From contig NZ_KE159703.1 in NCBI RefSeq assembly GCF_000403435.2, positions 1,207,495 to 1,271,494 on the forward strand: DNA of 64,000 nt. The letters are read 5' to 3'. Positions 17,731 through 25,646 of the stretch are shown here, piece after piece (the first letter of the stretch is position 1; each line of letters opens with the position of its first letter). Origin of the DNA: Oscillibacter sp. 1-3 (lineage in GTDB: Bacteria; Bacillota; Clostridia; Oscillospirales; Oscillospiraceae). The notes beneath the pieces are model-generated. The model was given only the letters and a program-made list of their open reading frames with translations. It was not told the origin of the DNA and searched no databases. The translations under genes were made by a program, and so were the position numbers.

Positions 17731-17886
17731 ATGGGATTTTTTGCAATGATTGCGTCAATGCTGCTGGGGATATTGTTTGTTGCAATCGGGATTTCCCGCA
17801 GAAAGCAAAAGGGGTGGCCTATCATCCTTATCGCACTCGGAATTGTGTTTGTCCTCATTGCGGTTTATTTGGGATGGCCTAAATAG
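17731..17886 (+). CDS. 51-residue membrane peptide at the end of the ECF/ABC operon
   Basis: An ATG directly after the ATPase gene, with AAAGGAG 7-8 nt upstream, opens a 51-codon frame. The product has two hydrophobic segments (about 3-21 and 30-48) separated by the basic turn SRRKQKG. A terminator follows about 90 bp downstream. No family is recognised. Candidate roles are a small regulator of the transporter or a cargo or toxin-like peptide. Confidence 0.7.
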   Translation: MGFFAMIASMLLGILFVAIGISRRKQKGWPIILIALGIVFVLIAVYLGWPK

Positions 17887-17976
17887 AAGTCAATAAAAAC
17901 CAAGTCTGCCCAGCGGCAGAAAAGAAAAAAACGCTGCTGGGCAGGCCGATTCCTCATGTCCAAACGCTCTTTCCAG

Positions 17977-18009
17977 CGGCGGTTTTGATTATTCAAAGCC
18001 GCCGTTTTT
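17977..18009 (+). terminator. Terminator of the ECF/ABC operon
   Basis: CGGCGGTTTTGA and TCAAAGCCGCCG pair over 12 bp with one G-U, around a TTAT loop, and TTTTT follows immediately. Confidence 0.85.
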
Positions 18010-18491
18010 ATATCCACCGGCGGGAGAGCAGTGTAGAGGAGGCTCTCATCGAAATGTACCTGGCCGGCGTCTCGGTGCGCCGGGTAGAGGACATCACGGA
18101 GGCTCTGTGGGGAAGCAAGGTGTCCCCGGCCACCATCAGCGAGCTGAATAAGAAACCATATATCCACATTGAGGATTGGCGGAATCGTCCCTTGCAGTGT
18201 GGCCGCTACCCTTACGTCTATGTGGACGGCATCTACCTGCGCCGCAACTGGGGCGGAGAGTACGGAAATGTAGCTATTCTGGTGGCAATTGCGGTAAATG
18301 AGGACGGATACCGTGAGGTTTTGGGTGCTGCTGAGGGTATGAAGGAGGACAAGGCCAGCTGGGTGAACTTCTTCCAGTGGCTCCGCAGTCGTGGCTTGGA
18401 TGGGGTGAAGCTCATTGTTGGGGACAAGTGCCTGGGAATGCTGGAAGCGGTGGGCGAGGTGTTCCCCGAAGCCAAGTACCAGCGCTGCCAT
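18010..18491 (+). pseudogene. IS256-family (mutator) transposase, central fragment
   Basis: The frame reads RRESSVEEALIEMYLAGVSVR, then YPYVYVDGIYLRRNWGGE (with the catalytic Asp of the DDE triad), AAEGMKEDKASWVNFF and VGDKCLGMLEAVGEVFPEAKYQRC, typical of IS256-type transposases. The N-terminal part is missing and the frame stops matching exactly after KYQRC. The rest of the enzyme is on the opposite strand immediately to the right, so the gene is dead. Confidence 0.85.
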
Positions 18492-18492
18492 C

Positions 18493-18775
18493 CGGGAAGC
18501 AGCCCACCACGCGGGTGCGGCGGCGGATTCCCCGGTTGAGCCGTTCTATGACGTTATTGGTACGGATGCGCGTCCAGTGTTCGCGGGGAAAATCGCAGTA
18601 GGTAAGCGTCTCTTCAATACCATCTTCTACCTTCTTGGCGGCTTCTTTCAGTTTCGTGGAACGAAGTTCCTCTACGACTGCTTTCACTTTCTCCCGGGCA
18701 GCTTTCGTGTTCTCTTGAGCATGGATTGCCTTGAGCATCTTAGCTGCCAGCTTTACCATTCTGTGAACAGTATTA
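18493..18775 (-). pseudogene. IS256-family transposase, C-terminal fragment in inverted orientation
   Basis: On the minus strand the sequence reads VKLAAKMLKAIHAQENTK, then KEAAKKVEDGIEETLTYCDFP and WTRIRTNNVIERLNRGIRRRTRVVGCFPDG, which is the part of an IS256-type transposase that should follow KYQRC. It is joined tail-first to the plus-strand fragment at about 18491/18492. An inversion inside the element, or two nested insertions, explains this. Confidence 0.82.
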
Positions 18776-19155
18776 AAAAGTCCTTGACAACTCGTCACAG
18801 GGTCAGCGCGAATTTGCAGATTGGCAGGGAGCACATGGAAAAACTGAATAAATGGGTAAAAACATCAGAGCCACACCATCACGGTGAAACCGTCTTTGAA
18901 ATAATAGGTGTTCGTCCAATGTCCATCTGGAGCAAACGCCCACTTTCGAACCTTGGCCATGGAGGGGGGAAGATTTCATTTGCAGCAGAAAAAACTTTAT
19001 TGCACTAAGGTTTCCTGAGTTTTCCCAGTTTTTATTGGGTGATCCTGACCCGTAAAGAGAATTATATATTCGTTCTCGTATTTTCTATCCGAAAACGCAG
19101 AGATTATGTTGCTCTTCTGGAGTATCTATGTTATCATGGCTTATGAGGTGACTAT
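18776..19155. other. Intergenic region after the transposase remnant
   Basis: No supported gene. A 31-codon minus-strand frame (18865-18960; ending FKDGFTVMVWL) has a coding look but no ribosome site and no known family; it may be a remnant. The right end holds the promoter of the restriction-modification operon. Confidence 0.4.
19109..19137 (+). promoter_or_regulatory. Promoter of the XRE/methylase genes
   Basis: TTGCTC and TATCAT are spaced by exactly 17 bp and lie just upstream of the ribosome site GAGGTG and the start codon at 19156. Confidence 0.5.
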
Positions 19156-19380
19156 ATGGCTGTCAGCTATAAAAAGCTATGGAAACTGTTGATCGACAGA
19201 GATATGAAGAAGAAAGATCTTCAAAAATTGTCCGGTATCAGCGCATCTTCTGTTGCCAAATTAGGGCGAAACGAAACCGTGACAACACAAGTCCTTGAAA
19301 AAATATGTGTTGCGCTGAACTGCGAACTTAGCGATATTGCGGAAATTCGTAATGACCGCAAAGAAGGTACCGGTGAATAA
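19156..19380 (+). CDS. XRE-type helix-turn-helix protein (likely R-M controller)
   Basis: This 74-residue protein is a single Cro/C1-type DNA-binding domain (KLWKLLIDRDMKKKDLQKLSGISASSVAKLGRNETVTTQVLEKICVALNCELSDI pattern). Proteins of this type often precede methylase genes in clostridial restriction-modification systems and time their expression. Its stop codon is 1 bp before the methylase start. Control of methylase and nuclease is inferred from context. Confidence 0.85.
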   Translation: MAVSYKKLWKLLIDRDMKKKDLQKLSGISASSVAKLGRNETVTTQVLEKICVALNCELSDIAEIRNDRKEGTGE

Positions 19381-19381
19381 T

Positions 19382-21016
19382 ATGAATTTCAAAGCAAATG
19401 AAGATGAGAAAAAACTGAAAGGCAGTTATTATACACCGGATTGGTTAGCAGGCTTTGTCGCGCGTTGGATAAAATATTATAGCGTTTGCTCTGTCCTTGA
19501 ACCCAGTTGTGGAGACGGTGTTTTTTTTGACGCGGTCATAAGAGAATCGTCCGTTAAAAAATTAGAATTACTCGGTTTTGATATTGACTCTTGTGCTCTT
19601 GATACATGCCGCAGGAAATCATTTGTGTCGAACGCCACGCTGTCTTTACATCATCAAGATTTTCTTGCGTGGGCAATTGATAATATACAGTCTAAATCAC
19701 CGCAAAAATTTGATGCGGTTGTGGGCAATCCTCCTTTTGTAAGATACCAGTATCTTGAAAAGGAGCAGCAGGCAAATGCTCAGAAGATATTTGACTTGCT
19801 GGAGATGAAGTTTACCAAACACACAAATTTGTGGATTCCCTTTGTGGTCAGTTCTATAGAGTTTCTTGTTCCGGGCGGTGTGATCGGAATGGTCATTCCA
19901 TCGGAAATCCTCCATGTGCTATATGCGCAGGGCCTTCGAAAATATTTATTGTCATCGTGCAGTAAAATACTTCTGATTGATCCAGAGGATCTTTGGTTTG
20001 ATAACACCCTGCAGGGCGCTATGCTGCTTATGGCCCAGAAGAAGGGTGACCCTGGCGAGGAATCCCATGTTGGTATTATTCGCACAAGGGGAGTTGATTT
20101 TGCAAATGGCAATCCGTATGAGCTTTTTGAACATGCGGAGTATATTCCCGGACATTTACTGCCTGAAAAGTGGACGTATGCACTCTTGTCCAAAGAAGAA
20201 TTTGCCGCTTACAAAAGAGTATGTACATCTGATGCAATGTTTGCGTTCCGTGAACTTGCCAATGTAGACGTGGGTATTGTGACTGGAGCCAACAAATTTT
20301 TTCTCGTATCTGATGCAGTCGTTCAACGGTACTCTTTATCTGCAAAGGCCCATCCCATGTTTGGCCGCAGCGAACACTGTCCGGGAATTATTTATGATTA
20401 TAATCAGCACAATGAAAATAGAGAGAAGGGATACCCAAGCAACTTTTTATACTTTGACAGTGAGCAGGATGGCGATGTATATGGGGAGTATTTAGCGATT
20501 GGCATCTCCCAAAATATTCCGTCACGGTACAAGTGCCGGATCAGAAGTCCCTGGTATAAAGTGCCCTCCGTGTTCTCCACTCCTGTGAGTATGCTTAAGC
20601 GGAGTAATGGAATGCCCAGATTAATATTAAACAGGATGAACGCATACACAACGGATACCGCTTATCGCATTACGCCGGATGTAGATGTTGACGCCGCAAC
20701 ACTTGTGGTCTGTTTTTTGAATTCCGTTACTGCTTTGAGTGCGGAGCTTGAAGGCCGTTTTTATGGCGGCGGGGTTCTGGAACTGGTCCCCTCTGAAATT
20801 GAACGCCTAACTGTACCGTATATGGAGGGTGTGGGGCAAAATATTGATGAGCTGAATAAAGACGTCCGTCAGATGGAGGGAAGGACACTTTTAGAAAAAC
20901 AAGATGAACTCTTATTTTCAAATATTTCTGACATAGACATGGCTGACATCGCTATTTTGAGAAAAGCACTTTTTAGATTGCAGCTGCGCCGTCAACGAAT
21001 TGCCACAGATAGATAA
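19382..21016 (+). CDS. N6-adenine DNA methyltransferase of a type II-like R-M system
   Basis: The 544-residue protein has the SAM-binding motif I EPSCGDGVFF (about 40-49), a downstream acidic residue in GFDIDS and the catalytic motif NPPF (116-119), in the order of gamma-class N6-adenine methylases such as M.TaqI. The C-terminal half (about 290-540) resembles target-recognition domains. The start at 19382 gives an N terminus beginning just before the conserved GSYYTP. An in-frame ATG at 19352 overlapping the XRE gene is possible. It protects host DNA from the convergent nuclease. The recognition sequence is unknown. Confidence 0.9.
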   Translation: MNFKANEDEKKLKGSYYTPDWLAGFVARWIKYYSVCSVLEPSCGDGVFFDAVIRESSVKKLELLGFDIDSCALDTCRRKSFVSNATLSLHHQDFLAWAIDNIQSKSPQKFDAVVGNPPFVRYQYLEKEQQANAQKIFDLLEMKFTKHTNLWIPFVVSSIEFLVPGGVIGMVIPSEILHVLYAQGLRKYLLSSCSKILLIDPEDLWFDNTLQGAMLLMAQKKGDPGEESHVGIIRTRGVDFANGNPYELFEHAEYIPGHLLPEKWTYALLSKEEFAAYKRVCTSDAMFAFRELANVDVGIVTGANKFFLVSDAVVQRYSLSAKAHPMFGRSEHCPGIIYDYNQHNENREKGYPSNFLYFDSEQDGDVYGEYLAIGISQNIPSRYKCRIRSPWYKVPSVFSTPVSMLKRSNGMPRLILNRMNAYTTDTAYRITPDVDVDAATLVVCFLNSVTALSAELEGRFYGGGVLELVPSEIERLTVPYMEGVGQNIDELNKDVRQMEGRTLLEKQDELLFSNISDIDMADIAILRKALFRLQLRRQRIATDR

Positions 21017-21019
21017 TAA

Positions 21020-21050
21020 AATGATGCTGCCGCTTTAGGGCAGCATCATT
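21020..21050. terminator. Bidirectional terminator between methylase and nuclease genes
   Basis: AATGATGCTGCC and GGCAGCATCATT form a 12-bp perfect stem. T-rich sequence follows on both strands and the flanking genes converge on it. Confidence 0.88.
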
Positions 21051-21052
21051 TG

Positions 21053-22237
21053 TTATTCATCGTCGTCAAATATCAAGGTATAGACATTGCTTCCTTCTTC
21101 TGGCGCATAAAGCGTAAGAATGCAGCCCAGCAGATCCTCGTGTGCAATTAACGGTTTAACGGTTGTGCCCCAATGGATTTGCGTCATACTATTGTGCTGT
21201 TCGTACGCCCGGGTGTCTGTTCTTGAATTGTGGGAGAGCCGCAGCTCGTGGACCCCGTAATCGACACCTTTAATGATGATGTTAAATCTGCACAGACAAC
21301 GTTCCATGTGAGCGGTAGCTGGGGCAGTATCATGTACCCAATTTTCGCTGGCAAATACAATTCCTCTAAAATAACTCCGCGGATCAATGTCCTGTGTTTC
21401 ATCTCCCTTTTTGAATAACATAGATCCTGTTGGATTCGTTCCTGCCGCTGTTGGGATATTTAGATCCCGCCGGGTCAAGCCACGGCTTTTCCAAAGAAGC
21501 CGGTCATTTCTAACCGTGACAATTCCTGTTGGAGAACCTTGAATTTGGACTCTTTCGGTATTCTGCCGCACGGTGCGGGTGATTCCTGGAAGGGTTCTTG
21601 TGCGCAGCTGCATTCTCCTGCGGATATCTGTCCGTGCGAAACCGGTTGCCCTCATTCGGGTACGATACTGTGTATTATTTTGGTCAATTAATATTCCCTG
21701 CGTCACAAATGTGTCCAGGTCAGTTTCGGGAGAAATTTGAAATACATTTTCAGGAAACCTTGAAAGCAATTCTTCAAATGAATTCAGTATCTTATCTGTA
21801 ACGTTTACCTCATTGGGGTCATGCATATTCAATTCCGCGTATAGACTGGCTTCAATGTTCCTGATCAATCCCCCTGTCGTCGCGTTTGCGCTGCCAATGA
21901 TCAAACGGGCCTGTTCAGCATTGCGAGTCAAATATACTTTGGGATGGAATATAAAAGCCTGTGTTGCCGTATCAACCAGAATGGGACAGATGCCGTCACT
22001 GACAAGCGTTTGGATTGCCTGTAAAGTTGTGACATCGTTCCGGACGCCTACAAACACCTTTATGCGATCAGAAAGCGGCGCTACCATTTCCGCGATGATA
22101 CTTGCTCCGGCCGCGTTCATAAATGCAGAAGCAACAATGCCGGTCGTTACATTGGGCAACGAAAAAACATGATGTGTAGACGCAAAGTGATCTTCTGTAG
22201 CGGATAATCCTTGAAGAATAAAATCTAAGTCTGCCAT
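21053..22237 (-). CDS. Phospholipase-D-fold restriction endonuclease (NgoFVII/BfiI-like)
   Basis: The 394-residue protein has one HKD-type site: FIFHPKVYL (His98, Lys100) followed by LIIGSANATTGGL (Ser116, Asn118). One such motif per chain is typical of PLD-fold restriction enzymes that work as dimers without metal. The rest (about 190-390) is unassigned and would hold the DNA-recognition domain. It faces the N6-adenine methylase gene and shares its terminator, so the two are most likely a restriction-modification pair. The start is preceded by GAAGGCGGGG. Confidence 0.82.
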   Translation of the reverse strand: MADLDFILQGLSATEDHFASTHHVFSLPNVTTGIVASAFMNAAGASIIAEMVAPLSDRIKVFVGVRNDVTTLQAIQTLVSDGICPILVDTATQAFIFHPKVYLTRNAEQARLIIGSANATTGGLIRNIEASLYAELNMHDPNEVNVTDKILNSFEELLSRFPENVFQISPETDLDTFVTQGILIDQNNTQYRTRMRATGFARTDIRRRMQLRTRTLPGITRTVRQNTERVQIQGSPTGIVTVRNDRLLWKSRGLTRRDLNIPTAAGTNPTGSMLFKKGDETQDIDPRSYFRGIVFASENWVHDTAPATAHMERCLCRFNIIIKGVDYGVHELRLSHNSRTDTRAYEQHNSMTQIHWGTTVKPLIAHEDLLGCILTLYAPEEGSNVYTLIFDDDE

Positions 22238-22425
22238 ATATGTCCCCGCCTTCTATATAATTTTTAACATAAGTATAACATGGAGAGAAGCAATAGTAAA
22301 TGATTATCTCGTTTTCTGTGTTCAAAATCCCGCATTTTCAAATTTTATTTTCACTTTTTACGTTTTTTATGATTCCAACCTAAATAACCGGTTTTTCAAA
22401 GGCCTTGATTTGCAAGGCTTTAAGC

Positions 22426-22477
22426 AAAAAAAACCAGCGTTGATTCTCGATAAAACAGTTCGAAAATCAAGGCTGGT
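22426..22477 (-). terminator. Terminator downstream of the histidine kinase gene
   Basis: AACCAGC-TTGATT and AATCAA-GCTGGTT arms pair with one mismatch, and the minus strand continues into a run of eight T. Confidence 0.75.
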
Positions 22478-22538
22478 TCATTTTTCTCCGCGTTTTTTGC
22501 ATTTTATCACTGACACTGCCGCTTCGTCCGCCACCATC

Positions 22539-23867
22539 CTACCTCCCGCTCAGGGGAATGCAGGCCACCAGCTCGAAGCGGCCGCTTCCCGTCCGGGTTT
22601 CCAGGCTGCCGCCGCAGCGCTCGGCAATCTCCCGCATGCCGGCCAGACCAAAGCCGTGGACGGACTTGTCCGCCTTGGTGGTGGCAAGGTCCGGGCGGAC
22701 TTCGCCTTCCACTGCGTTTTCCACCCGCAGCATGAAAAGGCCTTTATCCACACGGCAGCGGATGGTGATCTGCTTGTCCTCCGCCTGTACCGCGGCCTCT
22801 ATGGCATTATCCAGGGCGTTGCCCAGCAGGGCGCACAGGTCCATGTCCGCGATGGGCAGTATCTTGGGAAGGGAAACGGCAAAGTCTCCTGTGAGCCCCG
22901 CCTGCTCCATGGCCTCCGCTTTGGAGGCCAGGACAATATTGGCCGTCTCATTCTCACAGAGGATCCGTCTCCCGCCCATGGCGGGAGACGCCGCTATCTC
23001 TCCGAGATAGCGGGCGGCTCCGTCGGTCTCCCCCTGCTCCAGCAGGCCCTGGACCACCGTCAGATGGTTGCGCAGGTCATGGCGGAGGGTCTGCACCTGC
23101 CGCTCCTCCCGCCGGAGGCCCTGGTAGTAGCTCTCCCGCAGGGAGGCCAGCTTATCCGCCTCCTCCAGCCGCTCATGGTCCTCCAGAACCCGGATGGCGT
23201 ACAGCAGGGCCAGGGAGGTCAAAAACACAAAGGGCAGCACCACCAGTCCCAGGTTCATAATCAGGCCGTGGAGAAGAAAATCGGAGTACAGATAATCCTC
23301 TTGAAGAAGCGGCAGGAGCACCACCGCCAGCAGGGAACTGAACGGCATGGCGGCTAAAAGCAGCACCAGCTTCCACAGCCGGGGGGAAAGCCGGGGCGGG
23401 CGCTCCGGCAGGCGTTTCCGGGAAGTCAGGTACAAGAGGCCCCAGCTTCCGCTCCGGATTAATTTTTCAGAATAATAGTACACATTGTCCAGATCAAAAT
23501 GGGCCATGGCGGGGGCGTAATAGGTATCCAGCACGGCGTTGACAGGCATGATGAGGCAGAAGAAAATGACTGTCACCGCCAGCCGTCCCACCCGGTCCCC
23601 CTTGGAGGACAGTAAAAGCACGGGGAAAAACACCAGCAGAGTGAACAGTAAATTGGTATCCCCCAGCCAGATAATCGTGGCGGAAACAGGGCCCAGAAAC
23701 AGGGTCAGGGCAACCCGCCAGCCCCGCCGGGGCCTCAGCGGCAGAAACGCGAACACAAGCCGGGAGAGAAAAAAGCCGCTGACAAGCACCGGGATGAACC
23801 AGAACCAATTCTGAAGCGTGATCAGCACATATTCCGCCGTCCGGACGAGGACCGTCATCAGAGACAT
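22539..23867 (-). CDS. GHKL-domain sensor histidine kinase (AgrC/LytTR-partner type)
   Basis: The 442-residue protein has six to seven hydrophobic helices in the first 230 residues, then the phosphoacceptor region QVQTLRHDLRNHLTVVQGLLEQG and a C-terminal GHKL ATPase domain with LLGNALDNAIEAA (N box) and HGFGLAGMREIAERCGG (G box). This architecture is that of peptide-sensing kinases paired with LytTR regulators. It starts 3 bp after the regulator gene stop. No AgrD-like peptide gene was found nearby. Confidence 0.92.
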   Translation of the reverse strand: MSLMTVLVRTAEYVLITLQNWFWFIPVLVSGFFLSRLVFAFLPLRPRRGWRVALTLFLGPVSATIIWLGDTNLLFTLLVFFPVLLLSSKGDRVGRLAVTVIFFCLIMPVNAVLDTYYAPAMAHFDLDNVYYYSEKLIRSGSWGLLYLTSRKRLPERPPRLSPRLWKLVLLLAAMPFSSLLAVVLLPLLQEDYLYSDFLLHGLIMNLGLVVLPFVFLTSLALLYAIRVLEDHERLEEADKLASLRESYYQGLRREERQVQTLRHDLRNHLTVVQGLLEQGETDGAARYLGEIAASPAMGGRRILCENETANIVLASKAEAMEQAGLTGDFAVSLPKILPIADMDLCALLGNALDNAIEAAVQAEDKQITIRCRVDKGLFMLRVENAVEGEVRPDLATTKADKSVHGFGLAGMREIAERCGGSLETRTGSGRFELVACIPLSGR

Positions 23868-23870
23868 GGC

Positions 23871-24581
23871 CTAGCCCTCCAGCGCCGTCCGGGCCAGGGC
23901 GGCCAAGGCCGCTGAGCGGTGAGCCCTGCTGACGGGCAGGACCTCCTCTCCCAAAAAGATCTGGCCTCCATCCATCCGCTCCACGGCTCCGGCCCGCACC
24001 AGATACCGCTGGTGGACCCGGACAAAGCTGTCTCCCACCGTGCGCTCCACCTCGTCCAGCTTGCCGTAAAAGGTATAGGTCCTGGCGGTGGAGACGCAGG
24101 AGACCTGCCGCCGGTCGGAGGAGAAATAGAGGATGGCCTTTTTGGGAATGCGGTACATCGTCTCGCCGCTGCGGCAGAGAAAGACCTTGTCCTCCTCCCG
24201 GAGACGGGCCTCCAGCCCCCGGTCCAGCACCTCGTCCAGCCGCTCCGGCTGGGCCGGCTTCATGAGATACCCCAGCGCCCCCACGGAATATCCGTCAAAG
24301 ACGTAATCCGTGTATCCGGTGACAAAGACCAGCTGCAGCCCCTCGTCGGCGGCGCGGAGGCGGCGGGCGGTCTCCATGCCGTCCAGCTCTCCCATCTCAA
24401 TGTCCAGAAAGACCATATCCAATTCCCCGGCGTGCTTCTCCAGCCAGCGGAGGAGTCCCTCGCCGGAGGAGAACTCGAAGAACGTTCCCGCTCCCCGCCG
24501 CCGGTCCAGGGCCCGCTCCAGGGCTGCCCGGAGGGCAATCCGGGCGTCGGCGCTGTCGTCGCAGATGCCGATTCGCAGCAT
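23871..24581 (-). CDS. LytTR-family response regulator
   Basis: The 236-residue protein has a receiver domain (ICDDS acidic pocket, phosphoacceptor Asp in MVFLDIEMGELDG, Lys in YLMKPAQ) and a C-terminal LytTR DNA-binding domain (ILYFSSDRRQVSCVS; FVRVHQRYLVRAGAVERM). The start at 24581 gives MLRIGICDD and is preceded by AAGGAG. It forms a two-gene operon with the kinase. Direct repeats upstream of its promoter may be its own binding sites. Confidence 0.93.
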   Translation of the reverse strand: MLRIGICDDSADARIALRAALERALDRRRGAGTFFEFSSGEGLLRWLEKHAGELDMVFLDIEMGELDGMETARRLRAADEGLQLVFVTGYTDYVFDGYSVGALGYLMKPAQPERLDEVLDRGLEARLREEDKVFLCRSGETMYRIPKKAILYFSSDRRQVSCVSTARTYTFYGKLDEVERTVGDSFVRVHQRYLVRAGAVERMDGGQIFLGEEVLPVSRAHRSAALAALARTALEG

Positions 24582-24610
24582 CAAATCACTCCTTGTTGTT
24601 TGCTGTGCCC

Positions 24611-24639
24611 ATTGTACCATATCCGGCGGGATTCTCCAA
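24611..24639 (-). promoter_or_regulatory. Promoter of the two-component operon
   Basis: On the minus strand TTGGAG and TACAAT are separated by 17 bp, about 25 bp upstream of the response-regulator start. Confidence 0.6.
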
Positions 24640-24640
24640 A

Positions 24641-24702
24641 CCAAACTTGACGGCAAAGCCTCCAAAAATGACATCGCGAACCCTCCCGCCGCCAAACTTT
24701 AC
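24641..24702. promoter_or_regulatory. Pair of direct repeats, candidate LytTR binding sites
   Basis: CCAAACTTGAC (24641-24651) and CCAAACTTTAC (24692-24702) repeat with a 51-bp period, about five helical turns, just upstream of the -35 region of the two-component operon. LytTR proteins bind direct repeats, so autoregulation is plausible. Confidence 0.45.
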
Positions 24703-24721
24703 AACAAAACCGCCAAAGGAT

Positions 24722-24750
24722 ACGGCCCCGTTTGCGGGGGCCGTTTTTTT
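24722..24750 (+). terminator. Terminator or attenuator hairpin upstream of the TraX-like gene
   Basis: ACGGCCCC and GGGGCCGT pair perfectly and are followed by TTTTTTT. No plus-strand gene precedes it, so it either blocks read-through from a short leader transcript or attenuates the downstream gene. Confidence 0.65.
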
Positions 24751-24792
24751 GCGCTAATCTGGACCCAGAGAAACAAAAGGAGGAACTTTCCC

Positions 24793-25551
24793 ATGAATAT
24801 CCCAGCCATCCGGCACGCTTTGACCACTCCGGCGGCGGTCCCCGAAACCGGGCCCCGGCTGAAAACCAACCTGGACACGGACCTCTTGAAGCTCGTCGCC
24901 ATCGTCTCCATGTTTGTCGACCACATCGGCGGCGCTTTCTTCCCGGAGGTTGGAGCCTTCCGCTGGATTGGGCGGCTGGCGTTTCCGATTTTCTGCTACT
25001 GCATGACCGTGGGCCTGCTGTACACCCGGGACGTCAAGCGGTATTTGGGCCGCCTGGCGGTGTTCGCCCTGGTCTCCCAGCCCTTCTACGTCCTGGCCTT
25101 CCACCCCCATGACTGGATGGTGGACCGGAACTGGACCAACTGGAACATCTTCTTCACGCTGTTTCTCTCCCTGCTTGCCATGTACGGCTTCAAGGAGCGG
25201 AAGTGGTGGCTGTTCCTGGGGGCCTTCTTCGCGGTGAGCTGGTGGAACTTCGACTATTCCGGCATCGGGATTCAATTGATGCTGATTTTCTTCCTCTGCC
25301 GGAACCACCCCAAAATTGGCGCGGCCCTCTATGTGCTGACCTACCTGCCCTGCCTCTGGGGCGGCTATCTGGAGGACCCGCTGGCCTTGAAGCTGGGCGG
25401 CTTCGCCGTGGACTGGGCTGTGTTTGCCCTGCTGGCCGCGCCGCTGATCTTCCTCCCCACCCGCTCCGGGCTGAAAATCCCCAAGTGGTTCTTCTACGCC
25501 TTCTACCCCGCCCATCTGGCAGTCATCGCCGTGATCCGCTTCCTGCTGTGA
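24793..25551 (+). CDS. TraX-like membrane protein
   Basis: The 252-residue, Trp-rich membrane protein begins (after about 25 residues) with LKLVAIVSMFVDHIGGAFFPEVGAFRWIGRLAFPIFCYC, the signature of the TraX family, and has about eight helices. F-plasmid TraX acetylates pilin, but most clostridial relatives have no known role and may acetylate a surface or peptide substrate. The start has a good AAAGGAGG site. It lies in the same direction as the ABC transporter genes, about 95 bp upstream of them. Confidence 0.82.
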   Translation: MNIPAIRHALTTPAAVPETGPRLKTNLDTDLLKLVAIVSMFVDHIGGAFFPEVGAFRWIGRLAFPIFCYCMTVGLLYTRDVKRYLGRLAVFALVSQPFYVLAFHPHDWMVDRNWTNWNIFFTLFLSLLAMYGFKERKWWLFLGAFFAVSWWNFDYSGIGIQLMLIFFLCRNHPKIGAALYVLTYLPCLWGGYLEDPLALKLGGFAVDWAVFALLAAPLIFLPTRSGLKIPKWFFYAFYPAHLAVIAVIRFLL

Positions 25552-25646
25552 GGCGGTTCCCGCGGTTCCATCCAAGCGGCTCCCCGAATCTCTGCGGCAG
25601 TCCCTTCCATCATCTTTACGCTGTTGTTCAGAAAGGAATGAATGCT

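Noticed and set aside
22539..24581. Possible agr-type quorum-sensing locus
   Set aside because: The kinase and LytTR regulator fit, but no AgrB-like protease or AgrD-like peptide gene was found within several kilobases on either side.
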